In this document: positions 1 to 13,221 of the stretch, piece after piece
Layout: each line of letters starts with the position of its first letter
Position numbering within the stretch: position 1 is the first letter of the stretch
Assembly (NCBI GenBank): GCA_964017065.1
Contig: OZ024784.1
Coordinates: 6,057,152-6,121,151 of the forward strand
DNA: 64,000 nt
Direction: 5' to 3'
Source: Haliclona indistincta
Taxonomy: Eukaryota > Porifera > Demospongiae > Haplosclerida > Chalinidae
Made by a program: the position numbers and the translations under genes
Notes under the pieces: model-generated
The model's database searches: none
What the model saw: the letters and a program-made list of their open reading frames with translations, nothing else
What the model was told of the DNA's origin: nothing

Positions 1-228
1 AAAGGTCACAACGACGGAAACTTACTTTTGGATCGCCATTGTACAGCTCACGTGATCTTACGAGTGAACCCGCGTAACTCAATGCCGACATTCTTCACAT
101 TCTTGTATGTCTTGAAGCCAACGTGATCTCCCCACAGCGGCAGTTTTGTTGATCAAGCGCGGTTTGCAGAGAGGGACCATTATTGACGCTTTCTGTCAAG
201 CCAGGTTGCTTTGATCGGGTCAGATATA

Positions 229-3200
229 ATGGCGAGCTCCGTCATGCTAGCATTACTGATGATCTTCACGGTGTTCAGTCAATCCTGCAGCACATCGACG
301 CAGTGGCAGTTTAGCTTTTTGGAAAACACAGGCGCAAATTATTTTGTTGGTCGAATCACAATAACTGGCAGTAGCGACTTCAAGTAAGCACACGACTGCA
401 CAATAGAACTAATGCATGAGTTGACTAATCTTATAAACTAACCGTTAAAGTTTGTTGCAGCCTGCAGAACGAGAGTACTCATGATATTTATTTTTTATCG
501 TGCAGTTTTACTGATCCCACTGGACTGTGCCAGAAATACTTTACACTGATGTCGAATGGAGAGATACAGACCGATGTGGACATCGATAGAGAAGCAGTGG
601 TAAACGCAACACACGACCATTCGGATCAGATCGAGTGTCCAGTAAAATACAGATCAGAAAACAATAACATGCAGACAGTCGTGGTGCAAATAACAGTCGA
701 AGATATAAACGACCAGACTCCGCGCTTTTTCGGATTGGCTTCACCTGTACACCAGCTAAATGTCTACGAAAATGTTGCTGTGGGACAACCACTTGTATAC
801 TTGGCTCCAGACGATCAGGACGAAGGCCCAAATGGAACCGTTCAATTCCACATTACCGGTGGCAATGTGTTGGGTCTCTTTAGACTGGATCTTGCCATTG
901 GGGACGATTCTCAGTCTCCGGAAAGGATACTCTACCTTGCTCAACCTCTGGACCACGAAAATCGTTCAAGCTACAACCTCTCGCTCACTCTCTCAGATAT
1001 GGGCAGCCCACCCCTCACAGCTATACAGTACATAGTGATTAAAGTCGTCGACGTGGACGACCAATCGCCAATGTTCCCTGCTAGCGAAATCACCTTTGAT
1101 GTTCCAGAAAATCACCCACTGGGTTCGATGCAACCGTTTGGAAATGTCTCTGCAATAGATTCCGACTCTGATGCAAACAATATAGTATTTTACTATTTTG
1201 ATGAGACCGGTATCGTAGAAAATGCAGACCAATACTTTGGCGTCACATCAGTTACTGGCGAATTGTACCTACTCAAAAGACTAGACTATGAAATGAGCCC
1301 AGCTATACGGACATATACATTTGGTGTGATAGCTCGTAGTCAAAGCAGTCTTCAGGGAGCAACAGTAACCGTTACTGTCCATGTCAAGGATGCAAATGAT
1401 GAATCACCCCAATATGTATTGGAAGAACATTTGGTTCAAAATATCACAGAAAACCAGGACAACAGCACCATACTACTGATAGTCAGAGACAGAGATATTA
1501 GTTCAACAGACAACAGAATTAGTAGTATTCAATTACAGCTTGAGCCCAATGTCGCCCACAGTGAACCAACCAACGAGCTCGTAGTACCAAACTCAGGAAT
1601 ATCACGATTGAAGTTTAATATTACTCAGCCTCTCGACAGAGAAAAGACACCAGTAATTCTGGCAACCTTCATACTTACTGATAGTGGGACACCTTCACTC
1701 ACCTCAGTCATTAATGTCACCATCAATGTGGAGGATATAAACGACAATGCTCCGCAATTTAACCAATCATCAAGCGTGTCCATTTCGGAGGCAACTGCTA
1801 TCGGTAAAGAAGTGTTACAATTGTCTGCTGAAGATGATGACAACGAGAAGAATGGAACAATTCGTTATAGCATAGTAAAAGTCACTCCGTCAGAAGCTAC
1901 TGCTTGGTTCACACTAGATGAAGTCTCTGGATTACTAACATTAAGCGCAACTCCAGATTATGATGTAGCAGCCAATGTGCTTATTGAAGTAAGAGCTGCA
2001 GACTTGGGTAGTCCACCTCTCTCAAACATGACTCTAGTGAACATCTCAATATCTCCGCCCATCACCTTTCCACCTCGCTCGTTCCAGCAGTACAATGGCT
2101 ACGACCTGTTTCAAGACCCTATTATCTACATGGAATTTAGAACTGGTTCTATGAATGCTCTTCTTTTATATCAAACTACTGAAAATGGAGATGAGTTTAG
2201 AGCACTGCAAATCATAAATGGTAGCATAGTCTATTCAAGTAGTGCAGAATCCACATCTACCGATACAATGATTCAAGTTGACAAGTGGTACTCTCTTCTC
2301 ATCGATGAGACCAAACATGTATGAAAATTATTGTAATGATTAACCAGAGCCTGCCAATGTTTATTACCCTTCTTGTAGATACAATTTTGGGACAGTAATT
2401 CACAGACAACAGAACTACTGAGAACAGCTAATTTTCAAGGGTGAGTAGTGCAGCCATATCTTTAAGTGACTTATCATTAGCTCTGGTCTTAAACCAACGA
2501 TAGTCATGGCTGCAGCTACTTGAGAAAAGTAGTTTCTGAGGAGGCATGCTCAAACTTGTTTTCACACAAAGTAAACTGGCTACCATAGAGTGGTTTTCTA
2601 GTGTGGCAGTAGGTAGTGTCTGTAGGTTTAGCTCTCATTGCAGAAAAGGCGGGCAAAGCCTACCACTGAATAATGGAGGAAGGCTGTGGGAAGCCCAACT
2701 AACCAGGTACCATCTGTGCACACTAACAGCTATGACAGCCAAAAAAACAAATCTTTACAGCTACAATGCTAGTATCAATTCAGCTCAAAAGATCAAAGTT
2801 TTGCTCAGCATAAAGCTATACACACTAGTCTATGGTATAATGTTTATATTGCATGTTAAGCTAGTGAGTGTTCATTATAGTTGTTGTCAGTGTGTCTGTG
2901 TGTACATTGTAATTTGATGGACATTACCAAATACAATGTAATCCGTAACCAAAACACTATGCTTCAAGGATAGTTGCAAGGACTCTATTTACTGATGTGC
3001 AAAAGCTAAGAAGTTACCTATATTAATAGCTATATACAATCACATGATACAGTGTAATTGCTGTTTACTGGAAAAATTTGAGCTATTTATGCATCACACA
3101 AGGCAATAATTATTGAAGTATTAGCTATTCGTATTTTGTCCATGTCATTAAAAATAATAGCATATTTTATTGATCGAGAAACATCGCAATCTCTTAGAAG

Positions 3201-6200
3201 TGCTGTGCTAATAAAAACCCCTCCGTGCCCACTAGCTAGACTGCTGGTGATGAAGTGAATCAGTCTGCTGCTCAACAGACCAGAGACTTTTCCCTGGTAC
3301 TTGTATGTTCATGTGTAAACTAATTAACATTGCATGAGAAGTGCTATCACATCTGTGTGTGACTCCCGGTCAGCTCCCAGTCAACATATTTGAAATAATA
3401 TCTGTATTATTGCAAGCTTTATAAGTGCAGAGCTGAGTTATTTTTGGTGTTGCACATTAGTTTACAACTGTGAGTTCCGTTAGACTACACTTAGACTTGC
3501 AGCAATAATTATTATTGTCTAACTCATGAATATAGTTGTCAATAATTTCCCACCACATAACACAATACTTTCCAATGAAATTCCTGTTCATCTGGAGTAG
3601 TGACTCAGTTGTGATAGACTTGTTTGTCTGAGGAGCTAGCTGTACATATTCAAACTCTGTTGTGTTATTCATAGTTGAGGGACATGACTGAGATGATTGT
3701 CCTCAGCAAGTGTGACCAGCAGAATAAACTGTCAGGTGGTCAGCACCATGACGATTTGTGCCCAGTTGCTTGGATACAGCAACACACACTACAAATACAC
3801 TTACTCAACTTATTACTTTAGAGGGTTACTTCTGTACAAGTTATTGGTACTCTTTGTATAAGCACCTTGTTGTAATTATGCTCCTTCATTGTGACCAAAG
3901 TATTCACTGAGCATCCTTTCAATATAACACAGTCAATGATTCTCAAAGAGGTCTCGTAAACCAGCAATTGACAATATTTTGCTTTCTACAGGTGCGAGGG
4001 ATCTCAGCCAACTGCTACTGATGGGTCTTCTCTATCAGTGGGAGGTTTAGAAAATGCATTCACAGTGCCTCCCAATCGAATCGACAGTCATGACTTGATT
4101 GGTGCCATACGTACAGTGATAATCAACAACAAGCAGCTTGACTTGCGCTGCCCAGATTCGTCAAGAGGAACACTAAAAGGATTTTTCTACTCTTCTGTGT
4201 GCCCTCGGCAGTGCTCCAGTGACAGGGTCTCTTGTGTGCAGTACACAGTCACGCCAGAATGCCAGTGCAAAGGTGGATTCGACCAGACTGTCTGCAAATC
4301 TGACTCAGGTTAATTGAAATCATGCTTACTATACCTGTGGCTGCACTACCATATTAACATAACTGGTAGTTCATTAAACCCATACTGCAATGAGAAGTTG
4401 AGTCTGCGGCATTATTCAACAAAGGATACTGCTAGTTGTATATTTGACTGCGTGTACGTGCGTATGTCGCAACAATGCTTTTGCTGTTTTCTGTTTGTAA
4501 ACTCTATAATTAGTGCCACACACAAAACATGCAATATCTCTAATCACATTTTCTTTCTTAACTACACAGACTATGGATCCATTTCTGTCAGTAATGGCAG
4601 TGCCTTGGAATTCTCTCTGGGATACAATTTCTTCTTTGATACCAGGTTTCAATCAGCATCTGCTCCTGGTCAAGACAGAAGCCATGTTCTGCAGACAGTG
4701 AATGTGTCATTTACTCCTGCTAGCACAAACCTATCCGGATTAATATTTTACTCTCGTACTGATGCAACCATACAAGTAATGGAGGTAAGAGATGAAGGCT
4801 ATTATACCACATAGTATTGAGCTCATGTTAAGCTGCTGTTTTGACTGATTCCACTCATGCACACAATATCAGCTTACAGCGCACGATACTAAAAATGAAA
4901 AATAAAATACTGTTAAAAACACGACAGAAGTGGTACAGAAAGAATTTTCTATTCCTTGGGTGTAAACTAAATTCTTGTTCAGACCTAGCCTGTTGCATAA
5001 CCCGCCAAGGTACACTAGCCAGCTGGTCAAATACATAACACTCATACTTACACTTAAATCTGTGTGGCATGTTATTTTAGGCATAATTCCTGTGTGACCA
5101 GATTAGTAACAAATGAGTAAGTCATGACATCCAATTGTCCTACTCTACAGGTCGAGGAGACCATCCGATACAGTATCTATAACACGGACTATACACCCAA
5201 AGTGCTTTTGGTCTCGCAAACGGAGTTCAATTTCAAAGTTGGACAAGAGTATCGATTTACCATTGAAATTACAAACACAACTGCAAACATGTACCAGTTT
5301 AACGAACCCGATCAGCAACGTACAAAGCTTGACTCTAAACCTACTCTGTCATTGTCCTTATATACGCAAACATCTGCTGTGCTTTCACTTGGTGGAACAG
5401 AAGACAGAAAGGCTAAGTTTGTAGTCGGAGATTTTGAGGGATGCATCAACAATGTTGAACTTAATGGTGTTAGTGTTCCTCTGAAAGGAGTTCTTAGCTC
5501 TACAGATAGGACAATTATCGGCTCACCAGAAGGACTAGGAAGCACCTGCCATCCCTGCTACTCTGGAGCCTGTCCAGCAAATAGCACTTGTGAAATACAA
5601 GGATCCATATCTGAGAACGATCATCAGTGCATCTGCAACAATCCCGGATACACCATCACCAATGGTGCTTGTGGACCACCAAACAGAGTGACAACTCCAT
5701 CTCCTACCCTTGGACCTACAGGTGGTGCAGGTCCTAGTGGTGAACAGCTGCACCTTGGACTTCTTGCTGGTATAGCAGTCTCTGCACTTTTACTGATAGC
5801 TTTCGTATCCATATTGATCTTGGCGATATGTCGGGTTGGATACACGTACAAGAGACGTGCAGTAGCAGAGTTCACTCCTTCTTCAAATTCTACTCCTCCT
5901 CAGCCACAACGCCAACAAGAAAAGTGTAACGGAATTGGTAAATCAGACAGTGAAATGGTGTCAGCTCTCAAAACATCAATGTCTAAACATAGCAATGACT
6001 ATGTCACACACACTCTCATGACCTCTAATCTTCCTGCAATACAGCTGACTAACGATAATCTTAGCCCCTGTTCTCCTTCCTCTGCGAGATCACGCTCTGT
6101 CAGTCAAGAAACTGGTTTTCAGACAGCTAGCGAACTTGGAGACAGCCGTAGAAATTCTCACAGAGAAGACCTACCATTGGACTCCGACTTCTCTACTTAT

Positions 6201-7484
6201 GACACAGACTCAGAAGACTTCACTGGTACATCTGGAATCGAGGAAGTCATGAGTCCCCATGATCTACACCTTGTTAGCTCAGGTAGCAGGATGGGTGTCC
6301 CACATGATTTCCGTCGAAAGCATCCTCTAACTCCAAAAGAACGTAATGTGCTCATGCCACTTCGACCAAACAGCGATCTTCTCAGTGAGACAGACACTGA
6401 GCTCTCTATTGGTCGCCAACCAGCCCGATCCTTTGTAGACAATGCTTCTCAGGCAACTGACTCCACCACTCACAAATGGTACAAGTCAAGCTCACCATCA
6501 ACAATAGTCGATGAAGACGCCAATGTACCGCACTCTCTACAGGCGGTAGCACTGCACAAACAACATCGCTCGAAAAAGAAGCACAGTGTGCCGTCTCACT
6601 TTAAGCACGGAATGACTTCTTCTCCAATCTACCATTACCCTTATCATCCTCAAACTAGCTCACCTCTAGTTCACTCACAGCGATTCAATTTCCCAGCTGT
6701 GAGTCCCTTGGAACCACCACACCTTACAGCCATCACAGAACACATGATGCCCTCCTATGGATATCCTTACCATACCATGCATCCAGCCTGTCATCCTCGA
6801 CAATATAGCGAACACTCGTACACCGAAGCTGCTGCAGCACCAATACATATTAGAGGGATATCTGACAGTGCATACTATCCAGGATATCAAGGCACTAGTC
6901 TATCATCAACTGGTCATCCCGAGACACCTCATTATCGTGATCTTAACTCATTTGCTCAGGGAGTCAACCCCATTACTTACTGGGAGCAGCAGACACGTCT
7001 ACGTCCAACAGTAGACCAAGAAGATCCTCTTCATCTTCTTGCTGGCCCATGTGTGCCTTTTGAAGATGTCAGTACAGAGCCAAGCGTCATCGAGAGTACA
7101 GTTGTAGACAACCACTCTTCTATCATTTACATGCCATCAGCACAGGGTGCAGCTGAACAATCAACTAGACTATCAGCATCACAGAATAAAGCTTGGACAC
7201 CTCCCGTACATAACGGCACACCTTCATACCACATGGAGCCATACAGAGACAGCACTAGTGGAGTAGAGGATCCAGCATTAGATAACAACATGGCTACAAA
7301 CCTAGACAGCACAGGATCAACACAATCCCAGAGCAGACCACAGCTCACACGAGTCAATATCACTCACTTTCCAACAGCAGAATGCACACCAAGCTATAAC
7401 AACCACTCCAGCAATACACTCATGAGCCCCAGCGGAGCAAGTGGGTTCCAAGTTTCTTCATTGCAAGACCCTTTATGTGTATGA
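229..7484 (+). CDS. Cadherin-superfamily receptor with laminin-G/EGF-like modules and long cytoplasmic tail
   Basis: Six exons (229-383, 506-2318, 2379-2440, 3992-4308, 4570-4784, 5151-7484) join in frame into about 1631 residues. The start is chosen because the first exon gives a signal peptide (hydrophobic core LALLMIFTVF) and reads straight into the first cadherin repeat. About five cadherin repeats follow, with calcium-binding motifs such as VEDINDQTP, VVDVDDQSP, VKDANDESP and VEDINDNAP and the LDRE/LDHE type motif. After residue about 560 come a laminin-G-like region, a Cys-rich EGF-like segment (VCPRQC...), a second laminin-G domain with the GDFEGCINNVELNG signature, and another EGF-like segment. 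One membrane span lies at about 1056-1082 (LLAGIAVSALLLIAFVSILI), then a roughly 545-residue tail rich in Ser, Pro and His. The architecture is that of a Fat-like or protocadherin-like adhesion receptor at the cell surface. I see no classical catenin-binding sequence. The tail ends DPLCV, a possible class II PDZ ligand. Confidence 0.9.
2441..3991 (+). other. Long intron of the cadherin gene
   Basis: This 1.55-kb intron starts at GTGAGT after exon 3 and ends in TTTCTACAG. It is AT-rich. I see no coding exon, RNA gene or clear inverted repeat in it; open frames inside lack splice context. Confidence 0.75.
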
Positions 7485-7839
7485 ATAGACTAATGACAAA
7501 CATCACTTCCCATTACTTATCACTTGTGGCCGTGTTCAGTCAATATTTCATGTGTTATTAATTTTGTGTCAATCAATCATTTGTTTGGCTACTTGTGCAA
7601 TCATTTTTAACCCATCACAGACTCTCTAGACACAAGAACTATTCACAGATTTAATTCAATTCATGGTGTTTCATCGCTGTCAGGTTAAAAATCACATTTT
7701 GTGTTATCATAATAATTATTTGAACTTTCCAACAATGGGAGTATAGTGCATAAACCGGTTCCAATAAATGAAGCATGATATAGCTCCATACATGCACAAG
7801 AGTATGAGATTGTCTTGCTATAATTGTTAGCTACAGCTG
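7485..7839. other. 3' flank of the cadherin gene
   Basis: AT-rich non-coding sequence after the cadherin stop codon, with an AATAAA-type signal near 7763. It should contain the 3' UTR. Nothing else is recognisable. Confidence 0.5.
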
Positions 7840-8289
7840 TTACTGAGCAATGATTTCAGTTCCTAATGTACAGTCATGTATGTCACGAGAAAATCCGGCT
7901 ACACATCTGTTGGTCAATACGTGAATGAGTGATTCAACAGTAATGATATTCATAGCATCTCTGGACCCTAAAATCATCTCCTCACTCCCACATGGCAATG
8001 AGCAGGTGCTACTCTGACCTGCCAATGACGTTAAACTGAACTATTCTGCTCCCAGGCTACAATAATATCATGCAAGAAATTCCGCAACTCATTAAAATTG
8101 TAAAACTACAGCTTACTGTTAAACACCTGGTTGTATGGGATTAGACGAAAACAACAGTGAGAATAATGATGGCCTATAGCAAAGGTACTGAAATGCAGCT
8201 GCAGGCAACTGATAACCAACCACCACAGTTGGTCCTCCTACTCACCACACACTAACATCACACGCAGGAACTGGGCTTCATGATGGCGG
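7840..8289 (-). CDS. Candidate two-exon 3' end of an unidentified gene
   Basis: On the minus strand, a 44-base stretch (8289-8246) is bounded by a good acceptor (TGTTGCTATAG) and a good donor (GTGAGTAG). It joins in frame to 8018-7840, which has an acceptor (TTGGCAG) and ends in TAA. The joined peptide is about 74 residues, for example HHEAQFLRVMLVC followed by GQSSTCSLPCGSEE. No homology is recognised and no upstream exons are established; candidates between 8.9 and 11.2 kb do not join convincingly. It may be a real small or long-intron gene or a chance pairing of splice-like signals. Confidence 0.3.
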
Positions 8290-8557
8290 CTATAGCAACA
8301 CAGGGAGGGACAGGAAACCAGTTAAGTAGACAAGAGTGTCTTGGCGGTCAAAGAGATTTAGGATTGACCAGTATGTGGGTAGAAGAGAGAGATAAGCAGA
8401 GGTCATTAAGTGCTTGGAGGTATCAGGTTACAAGGCTCTAAGTATTCGTATGTAGTTAGTTAAATATTCATCCAATGTACAAAGCAAACAAACACATTAC
8501 ATAAATAAAAAACGATGTACTGCAATGTAGCAAAACAAAATATTCAAAATAGTCATA

Positions 8558-8870
8558 GTACGTTAGAAGCAGTGTGCGTGAGTACCTTCATTCTATTGTA
8601 CGTTACAAGCAGTGTGCTTGAGTACCTTCATTCCATTGTATGTTACAAGCAGTGTGCGTGAGTACCTTCATTCCATTGTATGTTACAAGCAGTGTGCGTG
8701 AGTACCTTCATTCTATTGTACGTTACAAGCAGTGTGCGTGAGTACCTTCATTCTATTGTACGTTACAAGCAGTGTGCGTGAGTATCTTCATTCCATTGTA
8801 CGTTACAAGCAGTGTGCTTGAGTACCTTCATTCCATTGTATGTTACAAGCAGTGTGCGTGAGTATCTTCA
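8558..8870. repeat. Minisatellite, 40-bp unit, about 8 copies
   Basis: The start of the unit (AGTACCTTCATTC) recurs at 8581, 8621, 8661, 8701, 8741, 8781, 8821 and 8861, exactly 40 bases apart. The rest of the unit reads ATTGTACGTTACAAGCAGTG. Copies differ at a few C/T and G/T positions. Confidence 0.95.
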
Positions 8871-11194
8871 GCCATCTGACTACCACATTTTGATTATGCA
8901 GTTAATTACTGTACTCTACAGTCAAATGGCGCCCTCAGTAAACAAACCACAAGCAATCGATCTTGCTCAAAACACTATAGAATGTCAAGCAACAGAACAA
9001 ATCACAACCTTATCATAATACACTTCTAAACTCTCCTACCTGTATCATATACCTACGTCTGTAGTAAACAAGAAAATTCGAATATAGCGACTTTATGATA
9101 ATCTTAATCATTGCTCACTGCTATAACAAACATGATCGTAATGCAAAATAATTGTCTGGTCCAGCAAAACTGTGTGTACATATACATGTACATGCATAGA
9201 CAAAGCAACAATAACAATCAGGCACAAAGGAAGTAGTTTATGCAGGTACAAGTCCTGAACATGTTTCTCCTAGATAATGTCTGCTATAGAGAATGGCTTC
9301 ACTATTACTCCAGGGGCTTCTGTATGTTTGCTTGTGAGCTAGTTGTGATAAGTGGTATGTCGGACATAAGCACCTGGTGACAGACCAATACTGGATGGTG
9401 CACTAAACACATAATCCAATTACAGAAACAAGGGTCTTGGTTATTGTTTTGATCCTTATCTCACAGTATAATCCATGGTGGGCTCCCACACACACCACAT
9501 GCTAGCTATAATGTTTGTCTTTATGAATGTGATTCTTGTTATAAACACAATCAGCTCAAAAAATCACATCAAAATACACATAATGTCTTATTTTTGTTTG
9601 GTTTTGCGATCTCTAGGAAAGTTTAATGGTAACTTGAGCGTAGCTGTGTACGTCTTTGGTGCCAGTTTGTCAGCTTGTGTCTTCTGACGGCTATTGACAG
9701 CCATAGTGCAGCCAAGAGCTCTACACACATTTACCACACTAAAGAATAAAAAGCATAACAAAATCAGTGTAAAAATTGTGTGAGCAAACAAGTTAAACTC
9801 GCATATAATGTATCCAGTCAATTTAACACGATTAAGAATGGATCATTAATATCATTGGATCATTAATATGTTAATTCATCCTCAACACTATAATTCATTA
9901 ATATAGTATGGAAATGGGCCGAGATAACTTCACAGTCACATACATAGATGGTAATGCACCTTTGTACGGTAGAATTTTAACCAGTAGGTGGCAAACAAAT
10001 TAGGTTACAGACTCCTAATTCAGCAGCTGCTATTCAGCAGCAATCTCAACTGTTAAATTCCTCTAACCACTACTCGAGCATTTGAATGCATTGAATGCTA
10101 AATGTAAGGAACAAGCTCAACAACAACCTCGAGCTATACATCGGCAACAGTATAATAATGTTAACCACTTCTTCCTGATGATGGCAACAGACATCATTCT
10201 CTCTTCACAGTTAATGAACCGGTATGCACGCTAGCATTCTTCAACAAGCCCCAATAGATTCCAAAGCATTCTCTACTTATGCTACACCTCACAATTGACA
10301 CATTAGTCTATCGTCCTTGAAAAACCATTGCTACTGACAGCTGCCAGTAGAGACAACCAAACAGTCTTGGAATCTTATAACAGTATGAAGTCAACAACAC
10401 TACTACTACCATGCATCATACACAGTCACAGCTTAATTTCAAAATGGCTGGAATCCTGTAGCTATAGTCTTGACAAAAAATAAAATATCACAACAGCAGT
10501 GGACAAGACAAATGACAAACAAGTGCAGTGAAACATGAGATTGTGTAAGCTGCACTCACACCCTCCATGTAGTCTACACCTACTGTTTGAACCACAAACA
10601 CACATCTCAGTATAATTATGGAGACAGATTACAAAAAAGGAAAAAGAGTTTCATACAAATAATGTAATAGACACAGCTACAGCGAAAATCTATTTTCCTC
10701 ACTTCATGTGAAGCCACAAGAATGCACCCTTCCCGTAAACACCTCATTTCAGCTTACAAATGATACAGTGGCCAACTGGTTTCTTAATTGAGCACAGTGA
10801 AGCATGCTGAGGTAAGGGCATAGTATACAGGTCACACCACCATTATCACGATGGGGCTCATTGCATTTCAGACACACCATAATAGTTCCAACATATGAGA
10901 CAACACACATGACTGTATTAGTTCATGACATAAGAGATAAGCAACTGGTTGCTGCGACAAGTAAAGATCATAGCAAAGTCACTATGGCAGGTATCCAAGC
11001 TGAAATCTATACTAATACCCGAAGCCAGTCGCTGCATACCGATCAGTTATCACACAAAAGTGAAGATGTAAAATGAGACGTCACAATAATTTGTTATTTT
11101 TGTGGCAACTTGGAGCGGATGAAACTTGAATCATAGATAAAACAGTACACGGTGGATATGCAACGGCATAATAAATGGAGGGATTCACGGATAT
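8871..11194. other. Region without an established gene
   Basis: About 2.3 kb with no gene I can support. Two minus-strand stretches look faintly coding: near 9740-9590 (peptide beginning VVNVCRALGCTMAVN after an acceptor-like TTCTTTAG) and 10880-10758 (listed separately). Near 11215 the minus strand has a good donor (GGCA/GTGAGTGT) with no open frame before it, which could be a 5' UTR exon. Otherwise it is AT-rich sequence. Confidence 0.4.
10758..10880 (-). CDS. Possible short exon with two CxxC motifs
   Basis: A minus-strand open stretch of 41 codons starts at ATG (10880) and stops at a good donor (TTT/GTAAGC). It encodes VCLKCNEPHRDNGGVTCILC, two CxxC pairs spaced as in a small zinc ribbon. 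I do not recognise a family and no partner exon is established, so this is only a candidate exon of a minus-strand gene in the 7.8-11.2 kb interval. Confidence 0.2.
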
Positions 11195-11779
11195 GTGCTG
11201 GGACACTCACTGCCTCAGGCGTGTGTTGAGAGAACGTGGTCGTCTAAAGAACAGCTGTTTCTAAGCGCGTTAGAAAAGGTTAGGCCCAGGAGATTTAAGA
11301 AAAGTGTTGTTTACACATTCATAGTCTCGTTTCTTAGCAGAAGAAGTTTGTGTGTGTGCGTATGTTGTGATACTTCATGGTTCTGTACGCTTACTCGCTC
11401 TTGTGTTAGATTCCTACTCGAACGGCTCTTGTAGAGATAGGGTGGACTGTTTTGTTTGATAGGTTCATTGGTCATGTATTGCATGAAAATACAAATTCGA
11501 GTCCTAAGCCTGCTATAAATCAACTAGAGATGATTTTAGTGCCAGAATTAAGTTACTGTTTCGGTTATTTTGTGTTAGATTATTGACTAAAATACTAACT
11601 CCATCCCTAACTTTAGTGTTACAAAATGTGTATCTACTATCACTCTAGTGCAACAAAATATTATTCTTTACAAAATTGTCCTGGAAGTTTAATATAAGCT
11701 ATGCTAAAGTAGAACAGTTAATTTATTATCATGACTGATAACTTAGCAAGGTTGAGAATTAAAAATTTGGTTTCGATAG

Positions 11780-13175
11780 ATGGAAAGTAAAACATCTGGA
11801 CAAGGAGAGAGTAAGAAGAGGAAGAAGAGTGCCAGAAAACATTTGACCCAAACAAAAAGGAAATTTCGATGTCAATCAAAAGAAGATGCCAGCAGATCGG
11901 AAACAGAGGATGCAAACAATCATGTGTTGCCCGAAAACTGGCCAAAAATTGGAGATGGGAGAAACTGCAAGTTGGAAGACGGGGTTCATGGTTTAGTACA
12001 AGTAACAATGCCACTGCTTGTCGAGACGGACTTCAATTTGACGGTGTTCGCTGCCAGGAAAAGAGTTCCAGAATCCAGCAATGTCCTTACTTTCGTTGTT
12101 CAAATGAACAAGATGTTGTTGCTGCTATTGAGGCTATTAACAAAGCTACTCTCTGTCCAGGAAATCCAGATGAAAAGTTTGTTTCATTGTGTAAGAAAAA
12201 GGGAGGAAGTGTACGAGGAGAAAAAGGAACCGGAGATGCTGTTGCAGTAGTAGAAGACATAGCAGTAGAAGGCCAAGATGGAGAGCAGTACTCATCAACT
12301 GTACGAGGAACTGATTGCAGCGTCTTGTGTTTGAAACCAGGACCCCATCCTGTTCGCTGTAAGGCATGCCAGTCCTACCGTTCATCTCTGCGTTCAATGG
12401 TTAATAGGCAATCACGCCAAGAAAGTTCTAGTCGCACATCTGCAACCAGCCATACGCGTTATATAGATTTGACGTCAGATGAAAAGGATGTACGAGTGAA
12501 GAATCTACACACAGCATTAAAGAGGTCTGGAAAAAAAGTAGGACTAAGCGGGCTTATTTCAAAAGAGGCAATGAGTTTTCAGGATGAGGATGCAGCTGAT
12601 GTTTCGGTGCGATAGTAGAAGACAAATATCCGGAGGATAGCCCTCAGCAAATTTTTTTTGCAACAACAGACGGAATACAACAAGCTGAAAGACAAGCGAC
12701 AAATGAGGTGGCATCCTCTGGTAGTAAGATTTGCTCTAAATCTTAAGTATCTGTCTGGAACAGCATACAAAGCTGTGTGTGAGAGTGGAATGATCAACCT
12801 TCCCTCTGAGAGAACACTGTTCGACTATTCCCATTGGGCCAAGGGTGTCTAGTGGTGTGCAGCTTGACTTTGTGGAAGAGTTTCTGTCGCTGATGGAGCA
12901 GGATGTACCATGCGGTCAACAGAATTGCGCCATCTCAATCGATGAGATGAAGATTAAGGCAGGTCTTGTGTTTAGTAAGCACACTGGCACTATGGTCGGG
13001 TTTGTAGACCTTGGAAGCTGCAATCGTGATATGGAACTGTTCCTTTCTGAAGAGGACCAGTCCAATTCAGCTCCATCAAGAAAGTGCCACTAGGTTTTTA
13101 TGGTTCGTGCTATATTTAAGCCCTCTCTGTCAATGCCCATTAGCCACTACTTCAGTAGTAACTTGAAAGGTACAC
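11780..13175 (+). pseudogene. Decayed P-element-like (THAP9-type) transposase
   Basis: Fragments in shifting frames resemble one transposase. The stretches are 11869-12615 (Cys-rich, CLKPGPHPVRCKACQSYRSS), 12658-12852 (RQMRWHPLVVRFALNLKYLS, then LPSERTLFDYSHW), 12845-13093 (AISIDEMKIKAGLVFSKHTG) and about 13098-13175 (VFMVRAIFKPSLSMPISHYF). The order RWHPL, LPS..TL.DY, iDEMkIk.glvf, G.vGfvDLG, vfMVRaif matches the RNase-H-like core of P-type transposases found widely in invertebrate genomes. Stops and frameshifts at about 12615, 12852 and 13093 break the frame, so it is inactive. The C-terminal half was not found and no terminal inverted repeats were assigned. Confidence 0.7.
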
Positions 13176-13221
13176 TTGATGCATTATTATATATAATATA
13201 TTTATGTAGTCCAGGCTTGTT

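Noticed and set aside
2546..2917. 123-codon open frame inside the cadherin intron
   Set aside because: Low-complexity, AT-rich translation with no splice context or family resemblance.
8281..8445. 54-codon plus-strand frame MMAAIATQGGTGN...
   Set aside because: Overlaps a better minus-strand exon candidate; no supporting splice sites or homology.
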